From Bradyrhizobium sp. AUGA SZCCT0158 (GTDB taxonomy: Bacteria > Pseudomonadota > Alphaproteobacteria > Rhizobiales > Xanthobacteraceae), in assembly GCF_018130065.1 (NCBI RefSeq), contig NZ_JAFCME010000015.1:1-64000 (forward strand): DNA of 64,000 nucleotides. The letters are read 5' to 3'. The notes beneath the pieces are model-generated. The model had not been told where the DNA came from and ran no database searches. It saw only the letters and a list, made by a program, of their open reading frames with translations. A program made the translations under genes and the position numbers. How positions within the stretch are numbered: position 1 is the first letter of the stretch; the number at the start of each line of letters is the position of its first letter. This document shows, piece after piece, positions 45,921-53,867 of this stretch.

Positions 45921-46562
45921 ATGGTTGCAGACACTTCGAACCCGCTTGATGTCGTGATCGACGAGGATTCCTCGAAGCGCCGCCAGATCCTCGACGGCGC
46001 GCGAAAGGTGTTCCTGGATCTCGGGTTCGACGGCGCCAGCATGGGCGAGATCGCGCGCTCCGCCGGCGTCTCCAAGGGAACGCTCTACGTCTACTTCGCC
46101 GACAAGCACCGCCTGTTCGAAGCCATCGTCGAGGAAGAATCGATCGAACAGGGCAAGACCGCATTCAATTTCGATCCCGACCGCGGCGTCGACATCACGC
46201 TGCCGGAATTCGGCCGGGCCTACATCCAGGTGCTTTGTCGGCCCGGCGGCGGCTCGGCGATCCGCACCGTGATGTCGATTGCGGAGCGCATGCCGGACGT
46301 CGGCCGCAGATTTTACGACAATGTGCTGGCCCGCACCGTCAATCGCTTCGCCGCCTATCTGGAGGCGCGGGGACGGCTCGGCGAACTCGTGATCGACGAT
46401 TACGAACTGGCGGCCTGGCAATTCATGCAGATGTGCCAGGCGACGCTGTTTCAGGCTTTCATCTTCCAGGCCAAGCCCTCACCGTCGCCAGAGCAGATCG
46501 CAACCGTCGTCGACAGCGCGACGCGGGTGTTTCTGACGGCGTATCGGGCGAAACGGGACTGA
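45921..46562 (+). CDS. TetR/AcrR-family repressor of the EmrAB-type pump
   Basis: The 213-residue product has the N-terminal TetR helix-turn-helix at about 15-65 (RRQILDGARKVFLDLGFDG and IARSAGVSKGTLYVYFADKHRLFEAI). An AefR-like C-terminal ligand domain follows. It is divergent from emrA with a perfect operator palindrome in the intergenic region. It probably represses itself and the pump until a drug-like ligand binds. Ligand unknown. Confidence 0.93.
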   Translation: MVADTSNPLDVVIDEDSSKRRQILDGARKVFLDLGFDGASMGEIARSAGVSKGTLYVYFADKHRLFEAIVEEESIEQGKTAFNFDPDRGVDITLPEFGRAYIQVLCRPGGGSAIRTVMSIAERMPDVGRRFYDNVLARTVNRFAAYLEARGRLGELVIDDYELAAWQFMQMCQATLFQAFIFQAKPSPSPEQIATVVDSATRVFLTAYRAKRD

Positions 46563-46588
46563 GGGCGACTGTAGCTTCCTACAAAGAC

Positions 46589-46690
46589 TGTCATCCCCGC
46601 GCAGGCGGGGATCCAGTACGCCGCGGCTTCTCGGTTCAATCATTACCGTCTCTGGGATACTGGGTCGCCCGCCTTCGCGGGCGATGACAG
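46589..46690. repeat. Palindromic repeat family C, copy 1
   Basis: The element begins TGTCATCCCCGCGCAGGCGG and ends CGCCTTCGCGGGCGATGACA. It contains ATCCAGTACGCCGCGGCTTC followed by CTCGGTT, and a partner ATACTGGGTCGCCCG. A second copy at 52166-52286 shares both arms and most of the centre. It lies downstream of the TetR gene. Confidence 0.9.
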
Positions 46691-46806
46691 TTGAGTGCGT
46701 GTGCTCATGCGGGTGCATCTCCACCCCGCCCTACCGTTCCTTCAAATTGTCCGCAATCGCAACCACGCGCCACCTCTCCGCGTTTGACCCGTGGGAGATA
46801 TGTGCC

Positions 46807-47061
46807 ATGGCAATTTTCGGTCGAAAGCCCCGGCCCTCTCGCCGGCGAACCAACCAGCCTGCATGGATGACCATCGACGGCAGTTTTGCCGCGCGTCAAT
46901 GCACCGTCATCGACATTTCGGAAGGCGGTGCGCGATTGCGGGTGGAAGACCCGCAATTCGTCAAGCCGCATTTTCATCTGAAATTCGACCGGGCCTCCCC
47001 GGGCAGGGCCTGCAAGGTCGCCTGGAAGAAAGGCGACCTGATCGGGATCAAATTCGTTTAG
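46807..47061 (+). CDS. PilZ-domain protein
   Basis: Single-domain protein of 84 residues from the ATG at 46807. The N-terminal basic run RRRTNQPAW and the DISEGGARL motif match the PilZ fold, in which RxxxR and (D/N)xSxxG bind cyclic di-GMP. The first arginine motif is present in an approximate form (RRRTN), so binding is likely but not certain. No neighbouring flagellar or cellulose gene suggests a target. Proteins of this size are common stand-alone PilZ adaptors in rhizobia. Confidence 0.82.
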   Translation: MAIFGRKPRPSRRRTNQPAWMTIDGSFAARQCTVIDISEGGARLRVEDPQFVKPHFHLKFDRASPGRACKVAWKKGDLIGIKFV

Positions 47062-47262
47062 GGCGGGACGCCACCGCCTGCTTGCGCCGACCGCTGCGCG
47101 GCTGCGCGCGATGCGGTGCAACAATCCGCGCACGCCATGGAACAAGTGTTCCCGCCAATAGTTGCCAGCGACGAAACCAAAATCGACCATTGATTCAAAA
47201 GCCGGGTTCGTATTTGCACCGACGCAGGCTCTCGAAGCGAGAGACTCGGGGGAAGAATAGCC

Positions 47263-47748
47263 ATGCGTGTCGTTATCCTGGCATTGTCGATCCTGGGAAT
47301 TCTCGCCTGCTCGGATGCCGCCAGGGCCGGCCCAAGCACGACCACGCGCGATTCGACGACCTCGGTCGATGAGGCGGTCTTCACCGACGAAGCAACCCAG
47401 GCAACCGAAGACCGGATCGGCCTCGACAAGCGAAAGCGCCGCGACCTGCAGCGCCGGCTGACCCGGCTCGGCTTCGACACCAGGGCCAACGGAAAGTTCG
47501 ACGCGCGGACCCGCGCCGTCATCACGCGCTGGCAGGCCGCGCGCGACTATCCCAAGACCGGCTTCCTCAACCCGTTGCAGCATCAGGCGCTCCTGAACGA
47601 GTCCGCCTCGACGGCGAACGCCAGCGTCCGCGAAAATGGCAAGTCGGGTAACGAACGTCGAGCCCGTCGACGCGGCGGAAGCAATCCGGTTGGCGTGATC
47701 GGCGGCGTCGTTGGCGGCGTGGTCGGCGGAATTTTCGGACGCCGGTGA
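47263..47748 (+). CDS. Secreted peptidoglycan-binding-domain small protein
   Basis: The 161-residue product has a signal peptide (residues 1-22, cleaved after SDAARA or nearby). A PG_binding_1-like helical domain spans about 55-110 (RRDLQRRLTRLGFDTRANGKFDARTRAVITRWQ). A basic serine-rich linker then leads to a glycine-rich hydrophobic tail, GVIGGVVGGVVGGIFGRR. The tail resembles a glycine-zipper segment that could insert in a membrane. Function unknown; likely an envelope protein. The ribosome site region reads GGGGGAAG. Confidence 0.78.
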   Translation: MRVVILALSILGILACSDAARAGPSTTTRDSTTSVDEAVFTDEATQATEDRIGLDKRKRRDLQRRLTRLGFDTRANGKFDARTRAVITRWQAARDYPKTGFLNPLQHQALLNESASTANASVRENGKSGNERRARRRGGSNPVGVIGGVVGGVVGGIFGRR

Positions 47749-47833
47749 TCCGTAAATGGTCGTGGGCTTGAACCCGGCCGCCGCGACCGGCAGCGAGACG
47801 TGGGGCAGTTAGCCGCGCCCCAACACAAATCCG

Positions 47834-47875
47834 TCATTTGACACTTCGTCTCATTTTGTCAAATTCGTCAAATGA
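47834..47875. promoter_or_regulatory. TetR operator overlapping the start codon of its gene
   Basis: There are nested inverted repeats: TCATTTGAC at 47834-47842 with GTCAAATGA at 47867-47875, and ATTTGACA at 47836-47843 with TGTCAAAT at 47857-47864. The outermost right arm contains the ATG of the TetR gene (47872-47874). Binding there would block both promoter and translation start. Confidence 0.75.
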
Positions 47876-48549
47876 AGCCCCGCGACCGCATCCTCGATGC
47901 CGCGATGCTGGTATTCCGCCGGCAGGGGTTTCGGCGTTCGTCGATCGAGCAGGCGGCGGAGGCCGCCGGCCTGACGCGCCAGGCGCTCTACCATCATTTC
48001 AAGTCCAGGGAAGAACTGTTCCGCGCCGTGATCGAGCGGCTGCATGAGAACGCGCTGGCCGCCGAGATCGCGGCGGGCGAGGCCACCGAAAAGGCCGGCA
48101 GCGGCCTTGCCGACATCCTGATCGCCGAGATTACCGCGCGGATCGGGCAGTTGATCGCGCCGCTCGAGGGTTCGCCCCATATCGAAGAGCTGTTCTCCGA
48201 GCACCTGCTGCAGGCCCGCGACATCTACCAGAAATATGCCGCGCATTATGCCGCGCAGCTGACATCCACGATCGAACGGGTCTGCCGCAAGCAACGTCTC
48301 GCGATCAAGGACATGACCGCGCCCGACTTCGCGCGATGCGTCGAGATGGCGTTCAACGGCACCAAGTCAGCCTATCCGGCGATGCAGCCGGCTGACGCCT
48401 TCCTGCGGGATTTCGGCATCATGGTGCGCACGCTGGTCGCCGGCGCCGTGGGCCCAGCGCCGAAGCGCGGTCCAAGAACAACTACAAAAAAAACTGCAAG
48501 AAAACCTGTCGCAAGCAAAACCGCCCGCAAATCAGGAGATCGCAGATGA
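47872..48549 (+). CDS. TetR-family regulator of the molybdenum hydroxylase operon
   Basis: The 225-residue product starts MKPRDRILDAAMLVFRRQG, a typical TetR beginning. Its helix-turn-helix extends to about residue 58 (SSIEQAAEAAGLTRQALYHHFKSREELF). The C-terminus is Lys/Arg/Thr-rich. No Shine-Dalgarno sequence precedes the ATG, which lies inside an inverted repeat, so the mRNA may be leaderless. The gene overlaps the downstream hydroxylase gene by four bases and heads a three-gene operon, so it is likely an autoregulated repressor of that enzyme. Confidence 0.9.
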   Translation: MKPRDRILDAAMLVFRRQGFRRSSIEQAAEAAGLTRQALYHHFKSREELFRAVIERLHENALAAEIAAGEATEKAGSGLADILIAEITARIGQLIAPLEGSPHIEELFSEHLLQARDIYQKYAAHYAAQLTSTIERVCRKQRLAIKDMTAPDFARCVEMAFNGTKSAYPAMQPADAFLRDFGIMVRTLVAGAVGPAPKRGPRTTTKKTARKPVASKTARKSGDRR

Positions 48550-51236
48550 GTACGATGACGATCAACGGCCGTGTCGCCCCCCTGCCCGACGACATCGACG
48601 CCATGCTGATCGATGTGGTCAGGACCGATCTCGACCTCACCGGCACCAAGCTGGTCTGCGGCGCCGGCGTTTGCGGCGCCTGCACCGTGCTGGTGGATGG
48701 CGCGCCGGTGGCGAGCTGCCTGATGCCGGCCCGCGCCGCGGCCGGCAAGACAGTCACCACGGTCGAGGGCATTGGCACCGAAAAGCTGCATCCGGTGCAG
48801 AAGGCGTTCATGGTGCACGACGCGCTGCAGTGCGGATTCTGCACGCCGGGCTTCATCATCGAGGCTGCGGCGTTCCACGACCGCTGGCGCGCAACAAAGG
48901 GAACGGCAACACCTTCGCGCGAGGAAATCGGCGCTGTCCTGTCGGGGCATCTGTGCCGCTGCGGCGCCTATGACGGCATCTTCAGCGCGGTGGCCGCGGC
49001 CTGCAGCGGCCAGTTCGATGGAGGCGACATCGTCTCGCCGCGCGTCGAGGCACGCGACAAGGTGACGGGTGCGGCGAAATACACCGTGGATATCAACCAT
49101 GAAGGCCAGCTCGAAGGCGTTATCCTGCGCTCGGAGATCGCGCATGGCAAAATCGGCGAACTCGATTTCGCGCCGGCGCTGGCGCTGCCGGGTGTCGGCG
49201 CCGCGATCTCGCTGCTCGCCGAAGACCGAATCGTCCGCTTTGTCGGCCAGCCCATCGCCGCCGTCGCGGCCAGGGATCGCAAGACGGCGCTGGCGGCGAT
49301 CGCCGCGATCAAAGTATCCAGCGAAAAGCTACCCTCCGTGATCGGGCTCGATGAAGCCCGTAAGCCGAATGCGCCGGTGGTGTTCGAAAAGGCGGACCGC
49401 AAGAAAGCCGGCAACGTCTCCGAAGGCGCCGGCGCACCGGCGCCGTGGAAGGCGAACATCCGCGGACCGTCGGCGGCGTTCTCGCTCAAGCCGAAGCAGG
49501 TGCGGAGCTGGGTCGAAAGCGCACGGCAGGAGAAAAATCCGTTGCTGGTCGAAGGCGTATTCCGGACCGGCACGCAATCGCATACCTGTCTGGAGCCGCA
49601 CGCCACGGTCGCGCATTTCGAAGGTGACCGGCTTACAGTGCACGCCTCGACGCAGAGCGTGTTCCATCTGATGGAGCTGATCGCCAAGCGCTACAAGCTC
49701 GACCACGACAAGGTCCGCGTCATCGCCGATCACGTCGGCGGCGGTTTCGGCTCCAAGGCCAGCCTCGGCGCGGAGACGACGATCGCGATCGATCTGGCGC
49801 GCGCCGCCAATGCGCCGGTCCGCGTCGCCTTCGATCGCCATGAAGAACTTTCGGTGACCGGCTATCGGCCGGCGTCGGAGGTCAAGCTTGCGCTGCTGCC
49901 GTCCGAGCAAGGCGGATTGAAAGCGCTGTCGGTGACCGCCTATGCCGACACCGGCGCCGCGATCAATTCCACCATCGCCACCCTGGCACGGCTGATCTAT
50001 CCGGCCGAAGGCAAGGAGCTCGCCGATTTCGACGTCATCAGCAATCTGCCGCCGGGGGCGGCGTTTCGCGGCCCCGGCGGACCGCCGATGGCGTTCGCGG
50101 TGGAGCAGGCGATCGACGAAGCCGCGCTGCGGATGAAGGTCGATCCGATCGAGCTGCGCAAACGCTGGGATACCGATCCCAACCGGCGGCGGCTTTATGA
50201 ATGGGCGCAAGGGCTCGACGTCTGGCGCAACCGGAAGTCACCGGCCGAGCAGACCGGCCGCTATCGCCGCGGTGTCGGCGTCGCCACCGGATACTGGCTT
50301 TATCTCTGGCAGCCCGGCTCGAAAGTGGAAGTGTCGGTCAAGGGCGGCCGCCTGATCGCAAGCACGGCGATCCAGGATATCGGCACCGGCAGCCGCACCG
50401 TGATCGCCAATACGGTGGCGCGCGAATTCGGTCTCGAGCCGCATGAGGTCGAGGTTCACATCGGCGATTCCAAACTGCCGGTAGGCCCGGGCTCGGGCGG
50501 CAGCCGCACCACCGCCTCGGTGGTGCCGCCGACATTACTCGCGATCCAAAAGCTGAAGGCCGCGATCGAGAAAAATGCAAAACAAAAGCCGGCGCCGGGA
50601 TCGAATGCGCCGTGGCGCGAATTGCTGGCGGCCTCCCCCGACCTCACCGCATCAGGCGTGCGGCCGGAAGACAGCAGGCAAATGGCGCCGGGGATTGAGT
50701 CGCCGCTGAAGCAGGTGGGTATTCTGGGCTGGATCTTCGGCAAGATGATGCGCTGGATGTCCAACATGGTGATCGGCGCCGGCGTGCCGAGTTCGGTGCA
50801 GGTGATCGAGGTCGAAGTCGATACCTGGCTCGGCCATGTCCGCGTCCTCAACGTCCACACCGGCATTGCGGTCGGCAAGATCGCAGCGCCGGCACTGGCG
50901 CGAAGCCAGGCGGCGGGATCGGTCATTCAAGGCATCGGCTACGCGCTCTACGAAGCACGCGAGATCGACGGGCGCACCGGCGATACGCTGAGCGGCGGAC
51001 TGGAGGATTACCGGATTCCCGGGATAGCCGACACGCCTGTGATCGACGTGCATTTCGACGAAGCCGGTTTCGATCACGTGCTCGGCGGCAGCGTCGGCAT
51101 CGGCGAGGTCGCCACCGTGCCGACGTCGCCGGCGGTCGCCAACGCGATCTACAACGCCACCGGCATCCGGCCGATGGATTTGCCGATCCGCCCCGACCGT
51201 TTGATCTCAGCGCTGAAAGGGAGGGCCGCCGCATGA
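48546..51236 (+). CDS. Molybdenum hydroxylase, fused 2Fe-2S and molybdopterin subunits
   Basis: Xanthine oxidase-family aldehyde or heterocycle oxidoreductase of 896 residues. The N-terminal ferredoxin-like domain binds a 2Fe-2S cluster through C38, C43, C46 and C58. A second, helical domain uses C96, C99, C137 and C139. The rest is the molybdopterin domain with GGGFGSK, AFRGPGGPP and the C-terminal GIGE, where Glu854 is the likely catalytic base. This 2Fe-2S/Moco fusion without FAD recalls Desulfovibrio aldehyde oxidoreductase. Here a separate FAD subunit follows with a four-base overlap. No Tat signal is seen, so it should be cytoplasmic. Substrate unknown. Confidence 0.92.
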   Translation: MSTMTINGRVAPLPDDIDAMLIDVVRTDLDLTGTKLVCGAGVCGACTVLVDGAPVASCLMPARAAAGKTVTTVEGIGTEKLHPVQKAFMVHDALQCGFCTPGFIIEAAAFHDRWRATKGTATPSREEIGAVLSGHLCRCGAYDGIFSAVAAACSGQFDGGDIVSPRVEARDKVTGAAKYTVDINHEGQLEGVILRSEIAHGKIGELDFAPALALPGVGAAISLLAEDRIVRFVGQPIAAVAARDRKTALAAIAAIKVSSEKLPSVIGLDEARKPNAPVVFEKADRKKAGNVSEGAGAPAPWKANIRGPSAAFSLKPKQVRSWVESARQEKNPLLVEGVFRTGTQSHTCLEPHATVAHFEGDRLTVHASTQSVFHLMELIAKRYKLDHDKVRVIADHVGGGFGSKASLGAETTIAIDLARAANAPVRVAFDRHEELSVTGYRPASEVKLALLPSEQGGLKALSVTAYADTGAAINSTIATLARLIYPAEGKELADFDVISNLPPGAAFRGPGGPPMAFAVEQAIDEAALRMKVDPIELRKRWDTDPNRRRLYEWAQGLDVWRNRKSPAEQTGRYRRGVGVATGYWLYLWQPGSKVEVSVKGGRLIASTAIQDIGTGSRTVIANTVAREFGLEPHEVEVHIGDSKLPVGPGSGGSRTTASVVPPTLLAIQKLKAAIEKNAKQKPAPGSNAPWRELLAASPDLTASGVRPEDSRQMAPGIESPLKQVGILGWIFGKMMRWMSNMVIGAGVPSSVQVIEVEVDTWLGHVRVLNVHTGIAVGKIAAPALARSQAAGSVIQGIGYALYEAREIDGRTGDTLSGGLEDYRIPGIADTPVIDVHFDEAGFDHVLGGSVGIGEVATVPTSPAVANAIYNATGIRPMDLPIRPDRLISALKGRAAA

Positions 51237-52141
51237 CACCGGCCATGACGACCGAATTCCGCGCCGCCGGCACCGATCTTTCCGAACGCCGCCGCAGCGG
51301 CGTCTCGAAGGGCCCGCTGATGGATATCGTGCCCGCGTCCGATATCTCGGGCATGCATTGGGGTGCCGACGGCACGCTGCGCATCGGCGCCTACACCACC
51401 ATCGCCATGATCGCCGCCGATCGAAGCATCGCCGCCGCCTATCCCGGCATTGCGGCGTCGGCGCAGGGCCTCGCGACGCCGCAGATCCGTCACCTCGCAA
51501 CGCTCGGCGGCAATATCGCGCAGCGCTCACGCTGCTGGTATTTTCGAAATCCGCACATCGCCTGCCTGAAGAAGGGCGGCACCGATTGCCCGGCCCGCAG
51601 CGGCAATCATCTCTATCACGTCGCCTTCGATCTCGGCCCCTGCGTGGCGCCGCACCCTTCCACGATGGCGGCCGCGCTACTGGCTTATGACGCGACCATC
51701 ATCACCTACACAAGAAGTGGGCTATCGATCCCGGACGTGCTCGGCGACGGCTCCAACGGCACCGCCGACAATTTGCTGCAGCCGGGGGAAATGATCCGGG
51801 GCATCGAACTGCCCAAGCCGATGCAGGACGAGCGCGCGTTCTACAAGCGCGCGATCAGCCGTGCTTATGCGGAATGGCCGCTGGTCGAGATCTGCGCCCG
51901 CGCGGTCGTCAAGGACGGCGCGTTCCAGTTCATCCGCCTCGCCGCCGGTGGCATCGCGCCGGTGCCGCTGCGGCTGAAGGCGGCGGAAGGCGCACTGCAA
52001 GGCAAGGCGGCCAATGCGTTGAACATTGAAGTGGCTGCCAAGTTTGCGACCTCGGGCGCCAAGCCGTTGCCGATGACGGGCTACAAGCTCGATCTCCTGG
52101 AAGGCGTGGTGCGCGATGTGCTGGAGAAGCTGGCGGCGTAA
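51233..52141 (+). CDS. FAD subunit of the molybdenum hydroxylase, PaoB-like with extra cysteines
   Basis: The 302-residue FAD-binding subunit of the xanthine dehydrogenase family passes electrons from the 2Fe-2S chain to an acceptor. The first FAD motif appears as AAGTDLSERR near residue 12 and the second as TLGGNIAQR near 90. C101, C111, C119 and C137 follow in a CWYFRN...KKGGTDC arrangement. E. coli PaoB carries a 4Fe-4S cluster in such an insert, so a 4Fe-4S cluster is likely here. The ATG overlaps the preceding stop (ATGA). It starts right at the first FAD motif, shorter than many relatives. Confidence 0.9.
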   Translation: MTPAMTTEFRAAGTDLSERRRSGVSKGPLMDIVPASDISGMHWGADGTLRIGAYTTIAMIAADRSIAAAYPGIAASAQGLATPQIRHLATLGGNIAQRSRCWYFRNPHIACLKKGGTDCPARSGNHLYHVAFDLGPCVAPHPSTMAAALLAYDATIITYTRSGLSIPDVLGDGSNGTADNLLQPGEMIRGIELPKPMQDERAFYKRAISRAYAEWPLVEICARAVVKDGAFQFIRLAAGGIAPVPLRLKAAEGALQGKAANALNIEVAAKFATSGAKPLPMTGYKLDLLEGVVRDVLEKLAA

Positions 52142-52165
52142 GCCGGCCGACCCTTCAACAAAAGG

Positions 52166-52286
52166 TGTCATACCCGCGCACGCGGGTATCCAGTACGCCG
52201 CGGCCTCTCGGTTCTATCGCTGATGTCTCTGCAATACTGGATCGCCCGCTCCAGTGCGCAATTGCGCACAAGGCGGGCGATGACAG
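52166..52286. repeat. Palindromic repeat family C, copy 2
   Basis: It shares with 46589-46690 the order TGTCAT-CCCGCGCA-CGCGGG, TATCCAGTACGCCGCGGCCT, CTCGGTT and the final GGCGGGCGATGACA. It additionally contains TGCGCAATTGCGCA, the palindrome also present in the repeat at 37331-37451. It lies between the convergent hydroxylase and extensin genes. Confidence 0.9.
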
Positions 52287-52292
52287 CTGGGC

Positions 52293-53510
52293 CTAATGCC
52301 CGTCGAACTCGTCTTCTTCGTTGACCTTGCTTGAGTGCCGGTGCGCCTTCCTGCCGCCGAGCGAACCCGTCGTCCAGGGCTCGCGCGACGACGCGTAGGG
52401 ACTGCGCCCTCCGGCCCTACCCGCGACCTGATCGCCGGACACAGCTGCCGGCTGGCAGATCACCCGCCCGCTGGAGCGGCGCATCAGGTCGACGTGGAGG
52501 TGGTCCTCGTGATGGCGGTTGGAGCCCGGCGCCAGCACGGTGTTGAACTGCTGGCAGGCGCTTGCCTGCACGTCGCGCAGAAAGCCCTGCTCTTCCGGCA
52601 TGCCGCGCCAACCGCCCCTCACCGTCACGCGCCTGCCGTCGGCGAGCACGAAGGCGGAGATATCGAGCGCGTTGCCGAAAGCGTGTTCGGAAATATGCGA
52701 GTTCGGATTGCCGTTCATGCCGCGGCAGGAATAGGCGGAGATCTGCTTGATCTCGACCACGCGCACGCCGAACCAGCGCTGAGCGGCGGGCTGTACCGAG
52801 TCGGCGAGCCAGCGGTCGAGCACCGAGACGATCGGACAGGCCAGCGTCGCGGTCGGCTTGATCGCGACCGGTCCCACCGTGTTGACGGGATCGCCCAGAA
52901 CAGGCCCGAGCCGTGGCGGCGGCGCGGCGGCGGGCGCCTGTGAATAGGGTGCCGACGAATAATTCGGGGATGACGGGTAGCGGTCGCGCGGCGGATAGGA
53001 AGGCGCGGCCATATAAGAGCCGCCGCGCGGGTCGCGCGATTGCGGCGCGCCTTCGGCCGGCAGATCGATTTCGTCGTCCTGCTGGGCCACGCCCGGCGCG
53101 GTCAGCGAGATCGGCCCGTTGGACGGCGCGCCATAGCTCGGCTGGCGCAGCGCCTGATCGGAATAGGTCTGCGATGGTGCGGCGGCAGGCGCCGGCCGAA
53201 CCGGCCAGCGCGGCTGGTTGCCGATATTGCCGGGCGGCCGCAACTCGTCGGCGAAACCGAAACTCGGGCTGCCCTCGCCGAGGGCCGCGACTTTCAGCGG
53301 AAATTGCGCGCCACAGGCGCCGGGACCGGAAATCGGGTCAATCCGGACCAGTTCGGGGGTCTCCTTGACCGCACCGGACTTCAGGCATGCGACCTCGGCC
53401 TCGGCCCGCCACGGTTCACGCTCGGCGGACTGAAACAGTCCGCGGCCGCAACCCGCCAAGGAGACAAGGACGAAGGAGCCGACGAGATACAAACGAACTC
53501 CACGCGTCAT
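52293..53510 (-). CDS. Extensin-like family lipoprotein
   Basis: The 405-residue product has a lipoprotein signal with LAGC at 18-21 (Cys21). A long Pro/Ser/Tyr-rich low-complexity region covers about 95-210, and an extensin-like C-terminal domain about 215-360. That domain carries a metal-type signature like M15 peptidases: SEHAFGNALDIS and NRHHEDHLHVDL, with His and Asp ligands. The family is thought to act on the cell wall, probably as a peptidase, but substrates are not established. The C-terminus is basic. It is convergent with the molybdenum hydroxylase operon. Confidence 0.87.
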   Translation of the reverse strand: MTRGVRLYLVGSFVLVSLAGCGRGLFQSAEREPWRAEAEVACLKSGAVKETPELVRIDPISGPGACGAQFPLKVAALGEGSPSFGFADELRPPGNIGNQPRWPVRPAPAAAPSQTYSDQALRQPSYGAPSNGPISLTAPGVAQQDDEIDLPAEGAPQSRDPRGGSYMAAPSYPPRDRYPSSPNYSSAPYSQAPAAAPPPRLGPVLGDPVNTVGPVAIKPTATLACPIVSVLDRWLADSVQPAAQRWFGVRVVEIKQISAYSCRGMNGNPNSHISEHAFGNALDISAFVLADGRRVTVRGGWRGMPEEQGFLRDVQASACQQFNTVLAPGSNRHHEDHLHVDLMRRSSGRVICQPAAVSGDQVAGRAGGRSPYASSREPWTTGSLGGRKAHRHSSKVNEEDEFDGH

Positions 53511-53640
53511 CCGCGCACGTTCGGCGAATTTATTTAAGAAGTCTTCAACACGTTGATTTCATGAATTATTTACCATGTTGCCTGCAACCGCCGGCTGTGG
53601 ACAGGCGGGGATAGACAGCAACGCTGACTTGTTTTGGCGG

Positions 53641-53666
53641 GGAACGCTTTGTTAGCGTCGAGCGTT
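53641..53666 (+). promoter_or_regulatory. EcfG-type general stress promoter
   Basis: GGAAC at 53641-53645 and CGTT at 53663-53666 are separated by 17 bases. This matches the EcfG sigma factor consensus of alphaproteobacteria (GGAAC-N16/17-CGTT). Transcription would begin around 53672, giving a short leader to the small gene at 53705. Confidence 0.75.
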
Positions 53667-53704
53667 ATGAGCGGGCACGACGTGAACCAAGGGAGTATTC
53701 CCAT

Positions 53705-53788
53705 ATGACCATGGTCAGCAGACTGAGCGTTGTAACCGCGTATCTTGCATTCGCCTTCGTCGGCGCCATTGTGATCGGCGTGTTCTAG
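53705..53788 (+). CDS. 27-residue single-span membrane peptide
   Basis: An ATG at 53705, eight to twelve bases after GGGAG, opens a 27-codon frame closed by TAG at 53786-53788. The peptide starts MTMVSRLSV and continues as one hydrophobic helix, AYLAFAFVGAIVIGVF, so it should span the inner membrane with a tiny cytoplasmic N-terminus. An EcfG-like promoter precedes it and a strong terminator follows within 40 bases. That makes a complete gene and argues strongly that it is real despite its size. Function unknown; stress-induced membrane peptides of this type often modulate membrane enzymes. Confidence 0.75.
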   Translation: MTMVSRLSVVTAYLAFAFVGAIVIGVF

Positions 53789-53826
53789 GCTTCCCCTTCC
53801 AGGCTTGAAGCCAATCGAAAACTGTT

Positions 53827-53856
53827 CGCCCGGTGGTCGCTACACCGGGCGTTTTT
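53827..53856 (+). terminator. Intrinsic terminator of the small membrane peptide gene
   Basis: CGCCCGGTG (53827-53835) and CACCGGGCG (53843-53851) are perfectly complementary with a seven-base loop, followed by TTTTT. It begins 38 bases after the stop of the 27-codon gene. Confidence 0.93.
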
Positions 53857-53867
53857 ATGCGCGACGA

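Noticed and set aside
47139..47152. Short inverted repeat GGAACA/TGTTCC between the PilZ and peptidoglycan-binding genes
   Set aside because: The arms are only six bases and it could also be mistaken for half of an EcfG promoter, but no CGTT lies at the right distance.
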